This document shows, in pieces, positions 1 to 10,735 of a DNA stretch of 64,000 nucleotides; positions within the stretch are counted from its first letter, which is position 1, and the number at the start of each line of letters is the position of its first letter. The translations under genes were made by a program, and so were the position numbers. Under the pieces are notes generated by a model, which did no database searches, was not told where the DNA came from, and was given only the letters and a program-made list of their open reading frames with translations. The DNA comes from Cynocephalus volans. Taxonomy: Eukaryota; Chordata; Mammalia; Dermoptera; Cynocephalidae. Where the stretch lies: contig NC_084463.1 in assembly GCF_027409185.1 (NCBI RefSeq), positions 161,859,869-161,923,868 of the forward strand, written 5' to 3'.

Positions 1-1732
1 GATCTTGGAAGTGACACTAGGTCCAGCCCATGCTCAAGGGGGGGTTGATCACACAAGAGTGTGAGTACAAGGAGGTGCATCTGCCTCCCTGAGCTTTGGA
101 AGGTGATAGTGGGGAACTAGGCAGGTGAGAGAGAGGGAATGGCAGGCCCCGCAGAGGAGACCTAGGTGGAGCCCTCAAGGCAGGAAGCAGCAGGGAGCAT
201 TTCTGAAGTGCCACAAGAGGCCACCTTCTGTCTGGACCCTGCTTGGGACTGGAGTCAGCATCTGTGTTGGCACCCAAGCCCTTGATATAGACAGAGGAAG
301 AATTGAGCAAGAGTCGAGCAGCCAGGGCTGCCATGATGACTGGCCAGTTCCTTTTGGGTTTTGCCCAGATGGAATGAATTCAGTGTGGGAATTTATATCC
401 AAGCCTGGTTGTCCCTTGCAGGTCTCCTAACTGGTCTCTAAACTTCCTTCCCTTCTCTTCTCCCCCGCCCCCAGTCTTTCTCCTTCATACACTGTACTAG
501 AGGGTAGAGTAACCATGCCATTCCCCTGCCTGAAACCCTTCTTGGCTCCAATGCCCGAGGGTACAGGCTGGGCCCAGTTTCTTGGTGTCACCTGCAAGGC
601 CTCCCCTGGCCAATGTTCTGGTGCCTATTTGCTGAGGGGAGGGGCTGAAAAGACAGCCTGTCCCCTAGCCTCTGCTGGGTCATGCCTGCAGCCATTCTGC
701 CCAGGCTGCTCCCTCAGCCCAGCTTCAAAAACCTCCTCAAGGCTGTGTCACTCCCGCTCCCTGATCTTTCTACATTAAAGTCCCCAGCACAGGGCATAAC
801 AAAAAGTGCCAGGTGCATGCTGCAGATGTCCCTCTGGAAAACAAGATAAAGCAGAACTGGTGCTTCACATGCTCATCAGCCCATTGCACAGGGAAGTGCT
901 ATCATTCACAGTGAGGTCATGCAGACCAGCCGTCACTGGGCACAGGCACTTGCTTCTGCCCAAAGTGTCTGATTAGGGACAACTTATTTGCACAGATGTG
1001 GGTTTCTGAGGTTCAGTAAGGTCCTGTCACCCAAAACACACCAACTGTTGTCCTCGCCCTGTTTCATAATCACTAGTCTGTTCCATCTCTGGCTTCCCAT
1101 TGTGTTGTGAGCCTTAAGGGCAGTGACCATATATACTCCCTGCCATGCCTGGCAGAGTGTGTCTGACCTAGGAGGTGCTCAGTGGATGTGTTAGGACACT
1201 TTTTATTACTTTCAAGGGAGACGGTGGGCAGAGCCAGCTGCTGGGGGCCAGGATAGGCCCTTTGCCCCCTCATGTTTCTTCTCTCTGTTCCTCAAGGTGG
1301 GGAGTCAGGGAAATAATGCCGGCTGCCTGTGATGCTCAGGAAAGCCAGGTTTGGCCAACTGCCGAGCATTCATGGAGCCAACAGGAGGCTGGACTACTGG
1401 TCTTGGAAAGAACTGGGCTCACTGGAGGCCGGGAAGCAGGGTGGGCAACAGCCTCGAAGGAGAAACAGTCTGGTCCCATGGGGATGACTGTAGAGGAAGG
1501 GGAGTTTCTGGCCATTGCAGCAAGCAACCATCCTCCGCAGGATTTCGTTTCCAGGGAGGGAGTATCCAGTTGCCTTCCTTGAGGCGTGGGTTGTCCCTTT
1601 ATCTTACCACACGGTATCCACAAGAGGCAATTGGTGCTTTTGGGAAGTGGGAAGAGGCATCAGATACTGGGAAGCCAGAGGATAGGAATGTGCCCCCACA
1701 TAACCCTTCCCCATCATGGGGTCTCATTCCAG
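1..1732 (+). other. CCS: CCS intron sequence (window starts inside the gene)
   Basis: No exon encoding the upstream CCS part (SOD-like domain with the HFNPDG-type segment) could be found here, so this is read as the intron before the first visible CCS exon. It ends in an acceptor with AG at 1731-1732. The stretch is moderately GC-rich and contains several open frames of 60-140 codons, none resembling a known protein and none flanked by matching splice sites. I see no SINE here. Confidence 0.75.
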
Positions 1733-2233
1733 CACCGCGGGGACCTAGGCAACGTCCATGCTGATGCTGAAGGCCGTGCCGTCTTCAGGATAGAGGATGA
1801 GCAGCTGAAGGTAAGGTGGGAAAGAAGGTGGGGACCCTTTCTAATGGGGTCCAGTGTCTGAGGCTGCTGTCTACCCTCAAAGGTATGGGATGTGATTGGC
1901 CGCAGCCTGGTTATAGATGAGGGAGAGGACGACCTGGGCCGGGGTGGCCATCCCTTATCCAAGATCACAGGGAACTCCGGGAACAGGTGAGTATTGCTGC
2001 CCCCAGCAGGAGGTGGTGCACGTGGAACCTCAGAGGGGCCCAGACAAGTGCCCACTCTTGACCACATGTTCATCTGCAGGTTGGCCTGTGGTATCATCGC
2101 ACGTTCCGCTGGCCTTTTCCAGAACCCCAAGCAGATCTGCTCCTGTGATGGCCTCACCATCTGGGAGGAACGAGGTCGGCCTATCGCAGGTGAGGGCCGA
2201 AAGGAGTCGGCCCAGCCCCCTGCCCACCTCTGA
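1733..2233 (+). CDS. CCS: Copper chaperone for superoxide dismutase (CCS), 3' coding exons, partial
   Basis: CCS delivers Cu(I) to SOD1 and oxidises its disulfide in cytosol and mitochondrial intermembrane space. Three coding exons are visible: 1733-1810 (78 nt, ends AAG/GTAAGG), 1883-1986 (104 nt, donor GTGAGT) and 2080-2233 (stop TGA 2231-2233). The joined frame is open. It begins HRGDLGNV, the SOD-like domain II strand-loop seen in SOD1 and CCS, runs through [16 protein letters not shown], and then gives [11 protein letters not shown]. Domain III follows with the CxC copper-transfer motif in QICSCDG, and the protein ends AQPPAHL. AHL has been reported as a peroxisomal PTS1-like signal. A GT occurs after RPIA (gcaggtgagg), but the frame reads straight through it to the expected C-terminus, so it is not used as a donor in the main product. 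Upstream exons (metal-binding domain I and most of domain II) lie left of the window. Confidence 0.95.
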
Positions 2234-2400
2234 GCATGGCCTCAGCTTGGGTCTGTTGCCGTCTTCCCAGCTGAGCACCTTCCAATTCCAGAGGGAGCAG
2301 AGGGTCCTCGTTGCCCAGTCCTAGGAGAACTAGGTACAGGGTATGTAGGGGTTGCTGTGATGTTCCCTTGGCAAATTAAAGTTTTATTTTCATATGGAAC
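2234..2400 (+). other. CCS: CCS 3'UTR
   Basis: This is the short untranslated tail after the CCS stop. It ends about 20 nt after the ATTAAA signal at 2375-2380 and is followed by T/G-rich DNA (ttgtgttttgtctgtgtc) that fits a downstream cleavage element. The exact cleavage base is inferred. Confidence 0.75.
2375..2380 (+). terminator. CCS: CCS poly(A) signal (ATTAAA variant)
   Basis: ATTAAA lies in GCAAATTAAAGTTTTATTTT, about 140 nt after the CCS stop, with a TG-rich stretch 25-45 nt downstream. It is the only close match to a poly(A) hexamer between the stop and the intergenic region. Confidence 0.7.
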
Positions 2401-3984
2401 TTTGTGTTTTGTCTGTGTCTCTGTGTCCCTTAATGGGTTTGTTGAAAATAGTCTGTCTGGCCCTGCCCTCCACATCCAGGGCCACCCCTTAGCTTCGGAG
2501 CCAAACAAACCTGGATTCAAATCCACACATGTGCCGAGGGCCCGTCTTCCTCGCTGGCGTCACAACGAAGGGTCTCAGCAGTCATGTTTCTGCTTGTGGC
2601 CTAGTCCCTCCCCTCACTTTGGCTAATTGGGAGCCAAATGGACACCTGACCCATGCTGGGCCGTGCTTTCCCTGAGGAATCAAAGCAGATCCAACCGTAG
2701 TTTCTTCCTGTGGTTGGACCCGTAACATGGGAATACGGGAACTTCAGGTGGTCCTCTTCTCACTGCCTTGTTTACTGAGGATCAGAAAAAGCCAGTCTGC
2801 CAAGGAAGAGGAATGAGGCAGATGCTCAGAGAGAACCAAGAGATGTTGGAGAATCCCTGCCGCTCAGGAGTCTACTGTGTGGGGCTTTCCTGAGATCAGC
2901 TGCCTCCTGCCATGGGATCCAAGAGACACTCCTAAATCCCAATGCATTTCCCCCCCACCCCTTTTTGAAATTAATCTGGCTTGAGTTGATTTCTTTTACT
3001 TACAAGTGAAAGACCCTTAATTAACCTAATAACTAAAGTGCTTGGCACAGAGCCTGGCACACAGTAAGTTAAGGGAGTAGTGACTGTGATCCTGAGGCCA
3101 CATGAGAGCTCCCCTCTCATACAGATAGCCACTAAGCAGGAAACTGTATGGTCTCAGATTCAGGACCTCCCTACTCATCTATTCTGTCCCCCACCCCCAC
3201 CAGACCATAACAAGGCTTTGTCCTTGGCAAAGCTGCTTTTATGACAGGGTGAGCTGTCAGACTACAAACTTTGCCCCTATGCTGCCTGCTTGGAACCAGG
3301 TGGGTGGTTTCACAGTTAGTTGGCCTTGGCTTCAAGGCCCCTGGCTCTGCTCCCATTCCCCAGGCCCTGCCTGCTTATCACTTCAAGGCTGCTGGCTCCA
3401 CCTCTAGCCCCAACCCTTGGACCCTGCTCTTTCTTGCCAAACCTATGCTCATTTTCCAGCTTCCCTTGGTTCCTGGGAGCCAAAACTTTTAAACTGGAGC
3501 CCAAGCTGTCTTTCCCCACCTCTGGGTCACTGCAGAAACTCCTGGACTCTGCCCACAGCCAACCCCTGACTTCCTCTCACCTCCATTTTGGAATTATAGC
3601 TGGGTTTAACCCTTTCATGTCTAAACTGATCTCCACCCCCTCCCACTCTGTTAATACTTGTAAGAGATCAACCCCCCGCATTAGCCCCTCTCTTGTCTGA
3701 ACTCTTAGCTGTGTGGTTTTCAAATTTTATTTTTAAATCACAGAACACTGTTAAAACATCCTGAAGCGCCACCTGCATAGCAGAAGTGGATCTGCAGCCA
3801 GAGATGCTTAGCCCTGTCCATGGGCTCCCCAAAGCCTTGAAGCTGCAGGGAGCAAAGTCTGAAAATCTTTGCCCAATTCAGGTATTTTTGTGCTACTCTC
3901 AACTTTTGCCCTGTCCACAAACCATTTGTACTATAATTTACCAAGTGCTTTTCTTTAGATCGATTCACTTTTTTTGTTTGTTTT
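2401..3984. other. Intergenic, no gene recognised
   Basis: This is mostly non-repetitive-looking DNA downstream of CCS. Open frames (for example 3320-3700, 126 codons) are low-complexity Pro/Leu/Ser translations of pyrimidine-rich DNA, with no splice context or protein similarity that I recognise. Confidence 0.6.
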
Positions 3985-4038
3985 TGTTGCTTTTTTTTGC
4001 AGCTGGCCAGTACAGGGATTGAATCCTGGATCTTGTAA
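3985..4038 (-). mobile_element. tRNA-Ile-derived SINE, fragment
   Basis: A T-run is followed by GCAGCTGGCCAGTACAGGGA, the reverse complement of the monomer 3' half. Only the tail half remains. Confidence 0.7.
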
Positions 4039-4149
4039 TTGATTCCCTTTTAGATTTATTGAAAAAGGAAATTTAAATCATATTAGTGAATACCTGTATA
4101 GTACTTTTGAGTACTACTATATGGTAATATATACTATATAGTGCTATTA

Positions 4150-4360
4150 AGTTCCAGGCCCTTTCTAAAAACTCTAAATGTAGTATTTCGTTTAATCCTC
4201 ATGACAATACTGTGAGGTATGTACTGTTATTATCCCATGTTACAGCTGAGGAAACTGAAGCACAGAGTGGTCCTGTCACCTGCCCAAGACCACACAAGCT
4301 AGGAACATAGCAGAGTAGATTCAGACCCAGGTGTTCTGGCTCCAAGTCTATGCTCTTCAC
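4150..4360 (-). mobile_element. MIR SINE
   Basis: Contains the antisense MIR core (CAGCTGAGGAAACTGAAGCA ... CACACAAGCTAGG ... CAGACCCAGGTGTTCTGGCT). This is an ancient mammalian SINE, diverged as expected. Confidence 0.8.
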
Positions 4361-5520
4361 CAGTATGGAAAGAAAGATTCATTTGTCATAAGGTATGGAA
4401 AGTAAGGGAAGAGAAAGATTCATTTGTTGTAAATAGAAGTTTGCTAGAAAAAAAAAAAAAAAAGCTATTAAAATAGAAGTCATTCATCATGATCTGCCCA
4501 AAATCATGTTACCTCCAGTGGTTTCTGTGAAGTTTTTTCCTCAGAGGCCCCCGGCCTCATTATCCATTTCTTAGGGACCTCCTGTCTTTTCTGCTCTTCT
4601 CCCTACCCCTACCTATTCTCAGTTCTGCCTGGGATTCCATATTGTGAGTTTGTAGAGCTGCACACACTTTTTGAAGAAGCTTCTCCTTTCCCAGGTAGGA
4701 GATCTTCTCTTCACTGAATCCTGGCAGAGGGGTCCAACTGGAGTCCATCTTCAGAGCAGCAGCAGAGCCTTTGCCCAATGAGTCCTGGCTACTGGCGGGG
4801 GTCCTTGGAAGATGTAGGGCTGTTTCCAAAGGGCCCCATGGCGTGAAGGGCAAGTGCAGCTCTGCTCCTTCTCTCTGTCTTCCCTAACTTCTCCACCACC
4901 AGTGGCTCTGAGTGTGGGCCCCTGTGGTCCCTGGACCAGAGCATGAGCATCATTTGGAAGCTTGTTTGATATGAAAATTTTGGGGGCTTCACTTCAGACG
5001 AACTGAATCAGAAACTCTGGGGTTAAAACCTAGAAATCTGTTTTTAAAAGGCTGCTAGGTGATTTTGAGGTATGCTAAAGTTTGAGAAGTACTAATCTCA
5101 AAAAATAAATAGATAAATAAATAAATGTTAGCTCAGGGCCTGGCATCCTCTCAGGAGAGGCATATCTGCTGCTGCCACCCTGTCCTGGTGTCAGAGTAGA
5201 GTTCAGGACCATCCTCGGGCCTCGAAAACTTCCCTTCTAATTTAAAAACATTTATGTCACCTACTTCCAAAAAGGACTTGATAGAACTTAGCCAGAGATA
5301 GGAGGTTATACCTGAAAACCCAGGAGAGGGAAACACCATAACTAAAAGAGAGCTCAACTGTAAGGCAAGGAACAAACTGCCCTAGGTTCAATTGTTCTCA
5401 CTGCCTAATAATACAGTCAACAATTTCAACAGCCAAGGATCCTGTCTGTCAATGTGTTTCTAATGCGAGTATTCGTGCACAGAAAAGATTATTCATAATT
5501 ACTTTCTTTTTAAAAAATTA
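4361..5520. other. Intergenic, no gene recognised
   Basis: No gene is seen. A local imperfect duplication near 4373-4440 repeats AGAAAGATTCATTTGT, followed by an A-run at 4449-4463. An AT-rich simple stretch (AAATAAATAGATAAATAAA) lies near 5103-5126. Confidence 0.6.
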
Positions 5521-6036
5521 CTGTGGTAGGCTGATAATGGCCCCTGAACTTATCAGGTCCTCATCTCTGGAACCTGTAAATGTTACCCAGTTTGGAAAAA
5601 GAGTCTTAGCAGATATGATACAGTGAAAGATTTTGATATAGGGGGATAATTCTGGATTATCTGGATTGGCCCTAAATGCAAGCACATATATCCTTATAAG
5701 AAGGAGGCAGAGGGAGATTTAACATAAATATACGGTGAAGAAGGCAATGGGAAGACAGAGCAGAGAGAGAAATTAGATGATGCTGCCTTGAAGACTGGAG
5801 CAAGATATGGCCACAGGCCATGGAATGCCAGCAGCAGCCAGAAGCTGGAAGAAACAAGAAACAGATTTTTCTTTAGGTTCTCTAGAGGGAGCATGACCTT
5901 GCCCACACCTTGATTTCTTCCCAGTCACACTAATTTTGGACTTCTGGCTTTGATAAGTGTGAGAGAATAAATTTATATTGTTTTAAGTCACCCAGTTTGG
6001 GGTATTTTGTTACAGCAGCCACAGGAAACTGATATA
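5521..6036 (+). mobile_element. MaLR (MLT1-like) solitary LTR
   Basis: Starts GTAGGCTGATAATGGCCCC and ends TTGTTACAGCAGCCACAGGAAACTGATATAA. It contains the internal hallmarks CCTTATAAGAAGGAGGCAGAG and ATAAATTTATATTGTTTTAAG. These match my memory of ERVL-MaLR MLT1 LTRs. There is no internal coding part. Confidence 0.75.
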
Positions 6037-6276
6037 ATTACTACATAATTTTGTTAAAGTAAAGTGTTTAAAATCTAGTTTTCCTTAAGCCTTTAAATTC
6101 AAACTACAAAGTTCATTGTTGTATTTATAAATCTAAATTTATAAATCTAATAAATTTTTCTTTGATAAAATACAGGTTGGATACATTAAATTCCTTTAAA
6201 TCTTAATATCCACTTGCAATTTCATTAAGTTGCCTCAAACTTTTAAATTTGCATTTGCATATTTAATATATTCAAT

Positions 6277-6374
6277 TTTTTTTTTCCTGGTAGCTGGCAC
6301 GTAAGGGGATCCAAACCCTTGACCTTGGTTTTATCTACACCATGCTCTGACCAACTCAGCTAACTGGCCAGCCC
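6277..6374 (-). mobile_element. tRNA-Ile-derived SINE, monomer
   Basis: T-run, then GGTAGCTGGCACGTAAGGGGATCC, ending CAACTCAGCTAACTGGCCAGCCC: a full antisense monomer with recognisable A-box and B-box regions. Confidence 0.8.
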
Positions 6375-6452
6375 TTTAATATATTTAATTTTCTTAAATA
6401 CCAAAGATGCCTGGCCTAAATTTAAACTTCTCAAGATACTTCCTGGCAAATC

Positions 6453-6717
6453 TTTTTTTTTTTTCTTTTGGGCATCTGGCCAGTCATGTGACCTTGGCGT
6501 TATAAAGCTGCACTCTAACTTTTTTTTTTTTTTTTTTTGCCTTTTTCATGACCGGCACTCAACCAGTGAGTGCACCGGCCATTCCTATATAGGATCCGAA
6601 CCCGCAGCGGGAGCGGAGCGTCGCTGCGCTCCCAGCGCTGCACTCTCCCGAGTGCGCCACAGGCTTGGCCCAAAAGCTGGACTCTAACTAACCGAGCTAA
6701 CTGGCCAGCTCCATTCC
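6453..6717 (-). mobile_element. tRNA-Ile-derived SINE monomer interrupted by a younger SINE
   Basis: The outer monomer starts at the T-run (6453) with GGGCATCTGGCCAGTCATG and resumes at 6673 with AACCGAGCTAACTGGCCAGC. It is split by the subtype-3 SINE at 6520-6672. A 16-bp target duplication (AAAGCTGCACTCTAAC at 6504-6519, one mismatch at 6673-6688) marks the nested insertion. Confidence 0.8.
6520..6672 (-). mobile_element. SINE subtype 3 (CACGAAAAAG tail), nested copy
   Basis: T-run, then CTTTTTCATGACCGGCACTC, GTGCACCGGCCATTCCTATA, a GC-rich hairpin region, and CGAGTGCGCCACAGGCTTGG. Flanked by the duplication noted for the outer element. Confidence 0.85.
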
Positions 6718-6796
6718 TGGCAAATCATAAACTTACAAATACAGTGAAACAATTCTACTACTGTTTACAAACTATTAAAAAATTATACGTTTCAGG

Positions 6797-6898
6797 CTGT
6801 CTGGTTAGCTCAGTTGGTTAGAGTGCGATGTTATAACACCAAGGTCAGGGGTTCAGACTGTTGTACTGGCCAGCCCCTTCCTCCCCCTCCAAAAAAAG
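6797..6898 (+). mobile_element. tRNA-Ile-derived SINE, monomer
   Basis: Sense monomer: CTGGTTAGCTCAGTTGGTTA (A-box region), ATAACACCAAGGTCA, TACTGGCCAGCCCC, then a pyrimidine/A-rich tail. Confidence 0.85.
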
Positions 6899-6944
6899 AA
6901 TTAAAAAGTTATATATTTCAGGTAAGAATCACAACCCTAAAATC

Positions 6945-6997
6945 AATTTTTTTTTTTTTTTTTTTTTTGTAGCTGGTCGGTACAGGGATCAAACCAT
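6945..6997 (-). mobile_element. tRNA-Ile-derived SINE, 3' fragment
   Basis: A long T-run is followed by GTAGCTGGTCGGTACAGGGA. Flanked by a direct repeat AAAATCAATTTTT on both sides, so this is a severely 5'-truncated insertion. Confidence 0.75.
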
Positions 6998-7049
6998 AAA
7001 ATCAATTTTTAAAAACTTTTTATTTTGAAATTGTTTTAGACTAACAAAA

Positions 7050-7390
7050 AGGTGCAATTTTGATGGACCTTCAAAACATTATGCTAAGTGAAAGAAATCA
7101 GATAGAAGAGATCACATATTGTATGATTCCATTTATATGAAATGTTCAGAATAGACAAATCCATAGATGCAGAAAAATTAGCAGTAACCAGGGGCTGGAA
7201 GGAGGGAACGGAGAGTACATGCCAATGGGGATGGGGTTTCTTTTGGGGGGTGATGAAAATGTTCTGGAATTAGATAGTGCTGATGGTTGCACAACCTTGT
7301 GAATATACTAAAAACCACTGAATTGCACGCTCTAAAATGTTGAATTTTATAGTACATGAATTATGTTTCAATATAAAAACATTTTCATAG
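7050..7390 (+). mobile_element. L1M-type LINE-1 3' fragment
   Basis: Contains ACATTATGCTAAGTGAAAGA, TGTATGATTCCATTTATATG, CAGGGGCTGGAAGG and GGTTGCACAACCTTGTGAAT, the 3' end of old mammalian L1M elements. No ORF remains. Confidence 0.8.
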
Positions 7391-8140
7391 AAAAATAATA
7401 GTAGAGTTCACTGCACTCTTCACCTAGCTCCTCCTAAAGTTAACAATTTATTTATTTTTTATACATTTTAAAGATGCTATTGTTGGCCCTGAGTTATTTA
7501 TTTATTTCCTAATTTATTTAAAGATCTCGACTGGCGTTTTTGCAATTCTTGAGTCAGGCAATTCTTTATTCCATAAAATAGTATAATTGTTCCCAACAAT
7601 TTATATAAGTGTAGTGCAATGATCAAAACCAGTAAATTAACATTGAGATAATACTATTAACTAAACTGGAGACCTTATTCAAATTTCACCAATTTTTCAC
7701 TAATGATCTCTTTTTTTCTTTGGGATCCAATTCCATATCATACTTTGCTTTTTAGTTGTTGTGTTTCCCTAGGGACACAATCTGTGTCCAGTCTGTGATG
7801 TTTCCTGAGTCTTTTCTTTCATTTACTTGTCTTGACAATTCTGAAGAGTACTGGTCAGGTATTTTGTAGACTCTCTTGCAATTTGGGTTCATGTACGTTT
7901 TCTTGTGATTAGATTGATGTTAGTATGTATTTTGGGTGTGAATACCACAGAAGTAATATTGTGCCCTTCTCAGTACATCATGTTGACATATCTTGTTACT
8001 GGTGTGATTAACCATGATCATTTGGTTAAGGTGATGTCTTCTGAGTTTCTCCACTGTAATGTTAGCATTTTCCCTTTTGCAATTAATAAATTTCTTATGG
8101 GGAGCTACTCTGAGACTTTCGCCCACTGATTTTATTTGAT
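7391..8140. mobile_element. Probable old LINE-1 (L1M) fragments in AT-rich DNA
   Basis: Text such as GAATACCACAGAAGTAATAT, CATTTGGTTAAGGTGATGTC and GTTTCTCCACTGTAATGTTA resembles degenerate L1M 3' sequence. The two overlapping short ORFs at 7905-8129 on opposite strands are within this relic and are not genes. Confidence 0.55.
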
Positions 8141-8145
8141 TATTT

Positions 8146-8242
8146 ATTTATTTATTTTTGTTGGCTGGCAGTACAGGAATCTGAACCCCTGACCTTGGTG
8201 TTATCAGCATCATGATCTAATCAAGTGAGCCAGTCCTTGCCC
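8146..8242 (-). mobile_element. tRNA-Ile-derived SINE, monomer
   Basis: Antisense monomer: GTTGGCTGGCAGTACAGGAA, CTTGGTGTTATCAGCAT, AAGTGAGCCAGTCC. Confidence 0.75.
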
Positions 8243-8271
8243 ACTGTTTTTAGCATCTAAAATCAATTTTT

Positions 8272-8468
8272 AGGGCCAGCCCGTGGCTCACTTGGGAGAG
8301 TGCGGTGCTGATAACACCAAGGCCGTAGGTTCGGATCCCTATATAGGGATGGCTGGTTAGCTCACTTGGGAGAGTGTGGTGCTGACAACACCAAGTCAAG
8401 GGTTAAGATCCCCTTTACTGGTCATCTTTTAAAAATAAATAAATAAAATAAATAAATAAATAAATAAA
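8272..8468 (+). mobile_element. tRNA-Ile-derived SINE, dimer
   Basis: Sense dimer. The left unit starts GGGCCAGCCCGTGGCTCACT and the right unit starts GGATGGCTGGTTAGCTCACT; the tail is CTGGTCATCTTTT plus (AAAT)n. Flanked by near-identical AAAATCAATTT target duplications. Confidence 0.9.
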
Positions 8469-8485
8469 GTAAAATCAATTTCTTT

Positions 8486-8783
8486 TTTTTTACTATGGCA
8501 AAATGCACATAACAAAATTTACCATTTTAACCATTTTTAAGTGTTCGATTTTGTGCATTAAGTACATTCACATTGCTTTGCAATCACCACCACCATCATC
8601 TCCAGAACTTTTTAATCTTCCCTAACTGAAACTTCATACTCATTAAACACAAACTCCCTGCTGTTCCCCCTTCCCCCAGCCCCCTGGCAACTACCATTCT
8701 ACTTTCTGTCTCTGTAAGTTTGACTATTCTAGGTTCCTCATATTAGTAGAATTATACAATAATTGTGTTTTCGTGACTGGCTT
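8486..8783 (-). mobile_element. L1M-type LINE-1 fragment
   Basis: Contains TTACCATTTTAACCATTTTT, CATCATCTCCAGAACTTTT and CTGGCAACTACCATTCTACT, the antisense of an old L1 3' region. It is cut at TTCGTGACTGGCTTA by the following SINE. Confidence 0.75.
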
Positions 8784-8798
8784 ATAAAATCAGTTTCT

Positions 8799-8889
8799 TG
8801 GGGCTGGCTGGTTAGGTCAGTTGGTTAGAGAGTGGTGCTGATAACACCAAGGTACGGGGTTTGATCCCTGTACCCGCCAGCTGCCCCAA
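8799..8889 (+). mobile_element. tRNA-Ile-derived SINE, monomer
   Basis: GGGGCTGGCTGGTTAGGTCA ... GTACCCGCCAGCTGCC. Target duplication is AATCAGTTT (before 8799 and after 8958). Its tail has become a CA microsatellite. Confidence 0.85.
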
Positions 8890-8890
8890 C

Positions 8891-8923
<33 letters not shown>

Positions 8924-8960
8924 GCGCACACACGCACACACACACACACACACACACAAT
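8890..8960. repeat. (CA)n microsatellite grown from a SINE tail
   Basis: About 35 CA units with a few CG and GC interruptions, directly downstream of the SINE body and inside its target duplication. Confidence 0.9.
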
Positions 8961-9424
8961 CAGTTTTTTAATTACACTTTTAAAATTAGAAAAACAAGAT
9001 TTATCTGTCAGATTCTCTAATATGTCAAAATTTCTTTAATATTATCCATACTTTAAACACCAAACATTCAGATGTCCCCAAATATGACAAAAATCTATTC
9101 CTGAACTTGAAATAAAAGTATTACTCTCATGAGTTTCACTTACGTCATCACTTTTGTTTTTAATTCTAAATCTTTCTGGGGTTAAAATGCATTACCCACT
9201 AAGGGAACACCTTTTTTTCCCCAGCTGAAAACAAGTGTGATTACAGTCCCCAGGGCTGAAGCAGTTTATCTCTGGGGCTTTACATGTCAAGGAAGATTCT
9301 TCCTATGCAATAAGTGTATCTTCTGGGTCTTTTTAAAATTGTTGTTGCAATAATAGGGAACTCCAAGGTCAAACCCTGCAGATGGCATTGGCTTTACAAA
9401 CCATAATTCTAAATTCAAATTATG

Positions 9425-9593
9425 GGCCGAGCCCGTGGCGCAATTGGTAGAGTGCTGTGCTGGGAGCGCGGCGACTCTCCCGCCGCGGGTTCGGATCCCA
9501 TATAGGAACGGCCAGTTCGCTCACTGGCTGAGTGCTGGTCACGAAAAAGACAAAAAAAAAAAAAAAAAAAAAAAAATAAATAAATAAATAAAT
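9425..9593 (+). mobile_element. SINE subtype 3, intact copy
   Basis: Starts GGGCCGAGCCCGTGGCGCAA, carries the GC-rich GGGAGCGCGGCGACTCTCCC hairpin, and ends GCTGGTCACGAAAAAGACA plus A-rich tail. Perfect 14-bp target duplication AAATTCAAATTATG at 9411-9424 and 9594-9607, so this is a fairly young insertion. Confidence 0.9.
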
Positions 9594-9729
9594 AAATTCA
9601 AATTATGCCTGTAAGGTATGTTTTCATAATCTTATAACTTTATCAACTGATTTGGGCAATTTAAATTGTGTAACCCTTTGTAGTTTTCTGCACCATTTGG
9701 CTAAATTAAACCCAAATAATTATTAGAAT

Positions 9730-9897
9730 TTTTTTTTTTTTTAAGATGACAGGTAAGGGGATCTTAACCCTTGACTTGGTGTTGTCAGCACCACGCTCTC
9801 CCAAGGGAGCCACGGGCCATCCCTATATAGGGATCCGAACCTGTGGCCTTGGTGTTATCAGCACCACACTCTCCCAAGTGAGCCACAGGCTGGCCCC
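9730..9897 (-). mobile_element. tRNA-Ile-derived SINE, dimer
   Basis: T-run, AAGATGACAGGTAAGGGGAT, two antisense units, ending AGCCACAGGCTGGCCCC. Confidence 0.9.
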
Positions 9898-10159
9898 AAA
9901 ATTGGCTTTTCTTTTTCTTCCTTTTTTTTTCCCCTAAATAAATTATTTATTTATTTATCTATCGTGACTTGCTCTGCTAGCCACAATTTTAAAGACCTTC
10001 TAACAACAAATCTTTTTCTGACTCTGAAGAATATTTGTCACAAAGGAACATCTTTAAGTGATGGGTGAACTCCTCATTAGTGTTATCAAAACAGCATTTA
10101 TGTTCTATGTATGGACATATTTAATTAATCATTCTTACTCATGTATATATGCAGGAAGA

Positions 10160-10385
10160 GTTAGTGGTCATGAGCTTGGCTGTGGGTCCAGATCCTAGGT
10201 CTACTACTTCCTAGTTATGTGGTGTTGGGCAACATCTCTCTGTCTCAGTCTCCTCTGTGAAGTATGGATTCTGATACACCTACCTCATATGCCGATTGTG
10301 ATAATCAAATAATATTGACCATGTAAAGAACAGCACCTGGCAAACTTAGTGATTGTTCAATGTTTATCATTATTGTTAGCATCCA
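10160..10385 (+). mobile_element. MIR SINE
   Basis: Sense MIR: CATGAGCTTGGCTGTGGGTC, TACTACTTCCTAGTTATGTG, GGGCAACATCTCTCTGTCTC, CTACCTCATATGCCGATTG, with a CAGCACCTGGCAAACTTAG tail region. Confidence 0.8.
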
Positions 10386-10470
10386 TTCATTCAGTGTTAA
10401 GGAAGAAGCTGTATCTCAGGATGATTTCTTTTTCTTAGTGATCATGAGATGTTGCCTGTATAAATATAAT

Positions 10471-10640
10471 GTTTTTTTTTTCTTCAAAAGATGACCGGTA
10501 AGGGGACCTTAACCCTTGACTTAGTGTTGTTAGCACCACGCTCACCCAGTGAGCAAACCGGCCATCCCTATATGGGATCTGAACCCGTGGCCTTGGTGTT
10601 ATCAGCACCACACTCTCCCGAGTGAGCCACGGGCTGGCCC
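10471..10640 (-). mobile_element. tRNA-Ile-derived SINE, dimer
   Basis: T-run, AAAAGATGACCGGTAAGGGG ... GAGCCACGGGCTGGCCC. Flanked by ATAAATATAAT direct repeats. Confidence 0.9.
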
Positions 10641-10735
10641 ATAAATATAATTTTAAATAAGAATTTTCCCCCATCTTTCTGATCACTTTGTTCTTGTGAT
10701 TCTAAAGTTAGCAGAATGCACATGTTCTCCAATCT

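Noticed and set aside
2080-2187. Use of the GT after RPIA in CCS as an intron donor
   Set aside because: Reading through gives the expected CCS C-terminus [14 protein letters not shown] with a stop at 2233, so no intron is needed.
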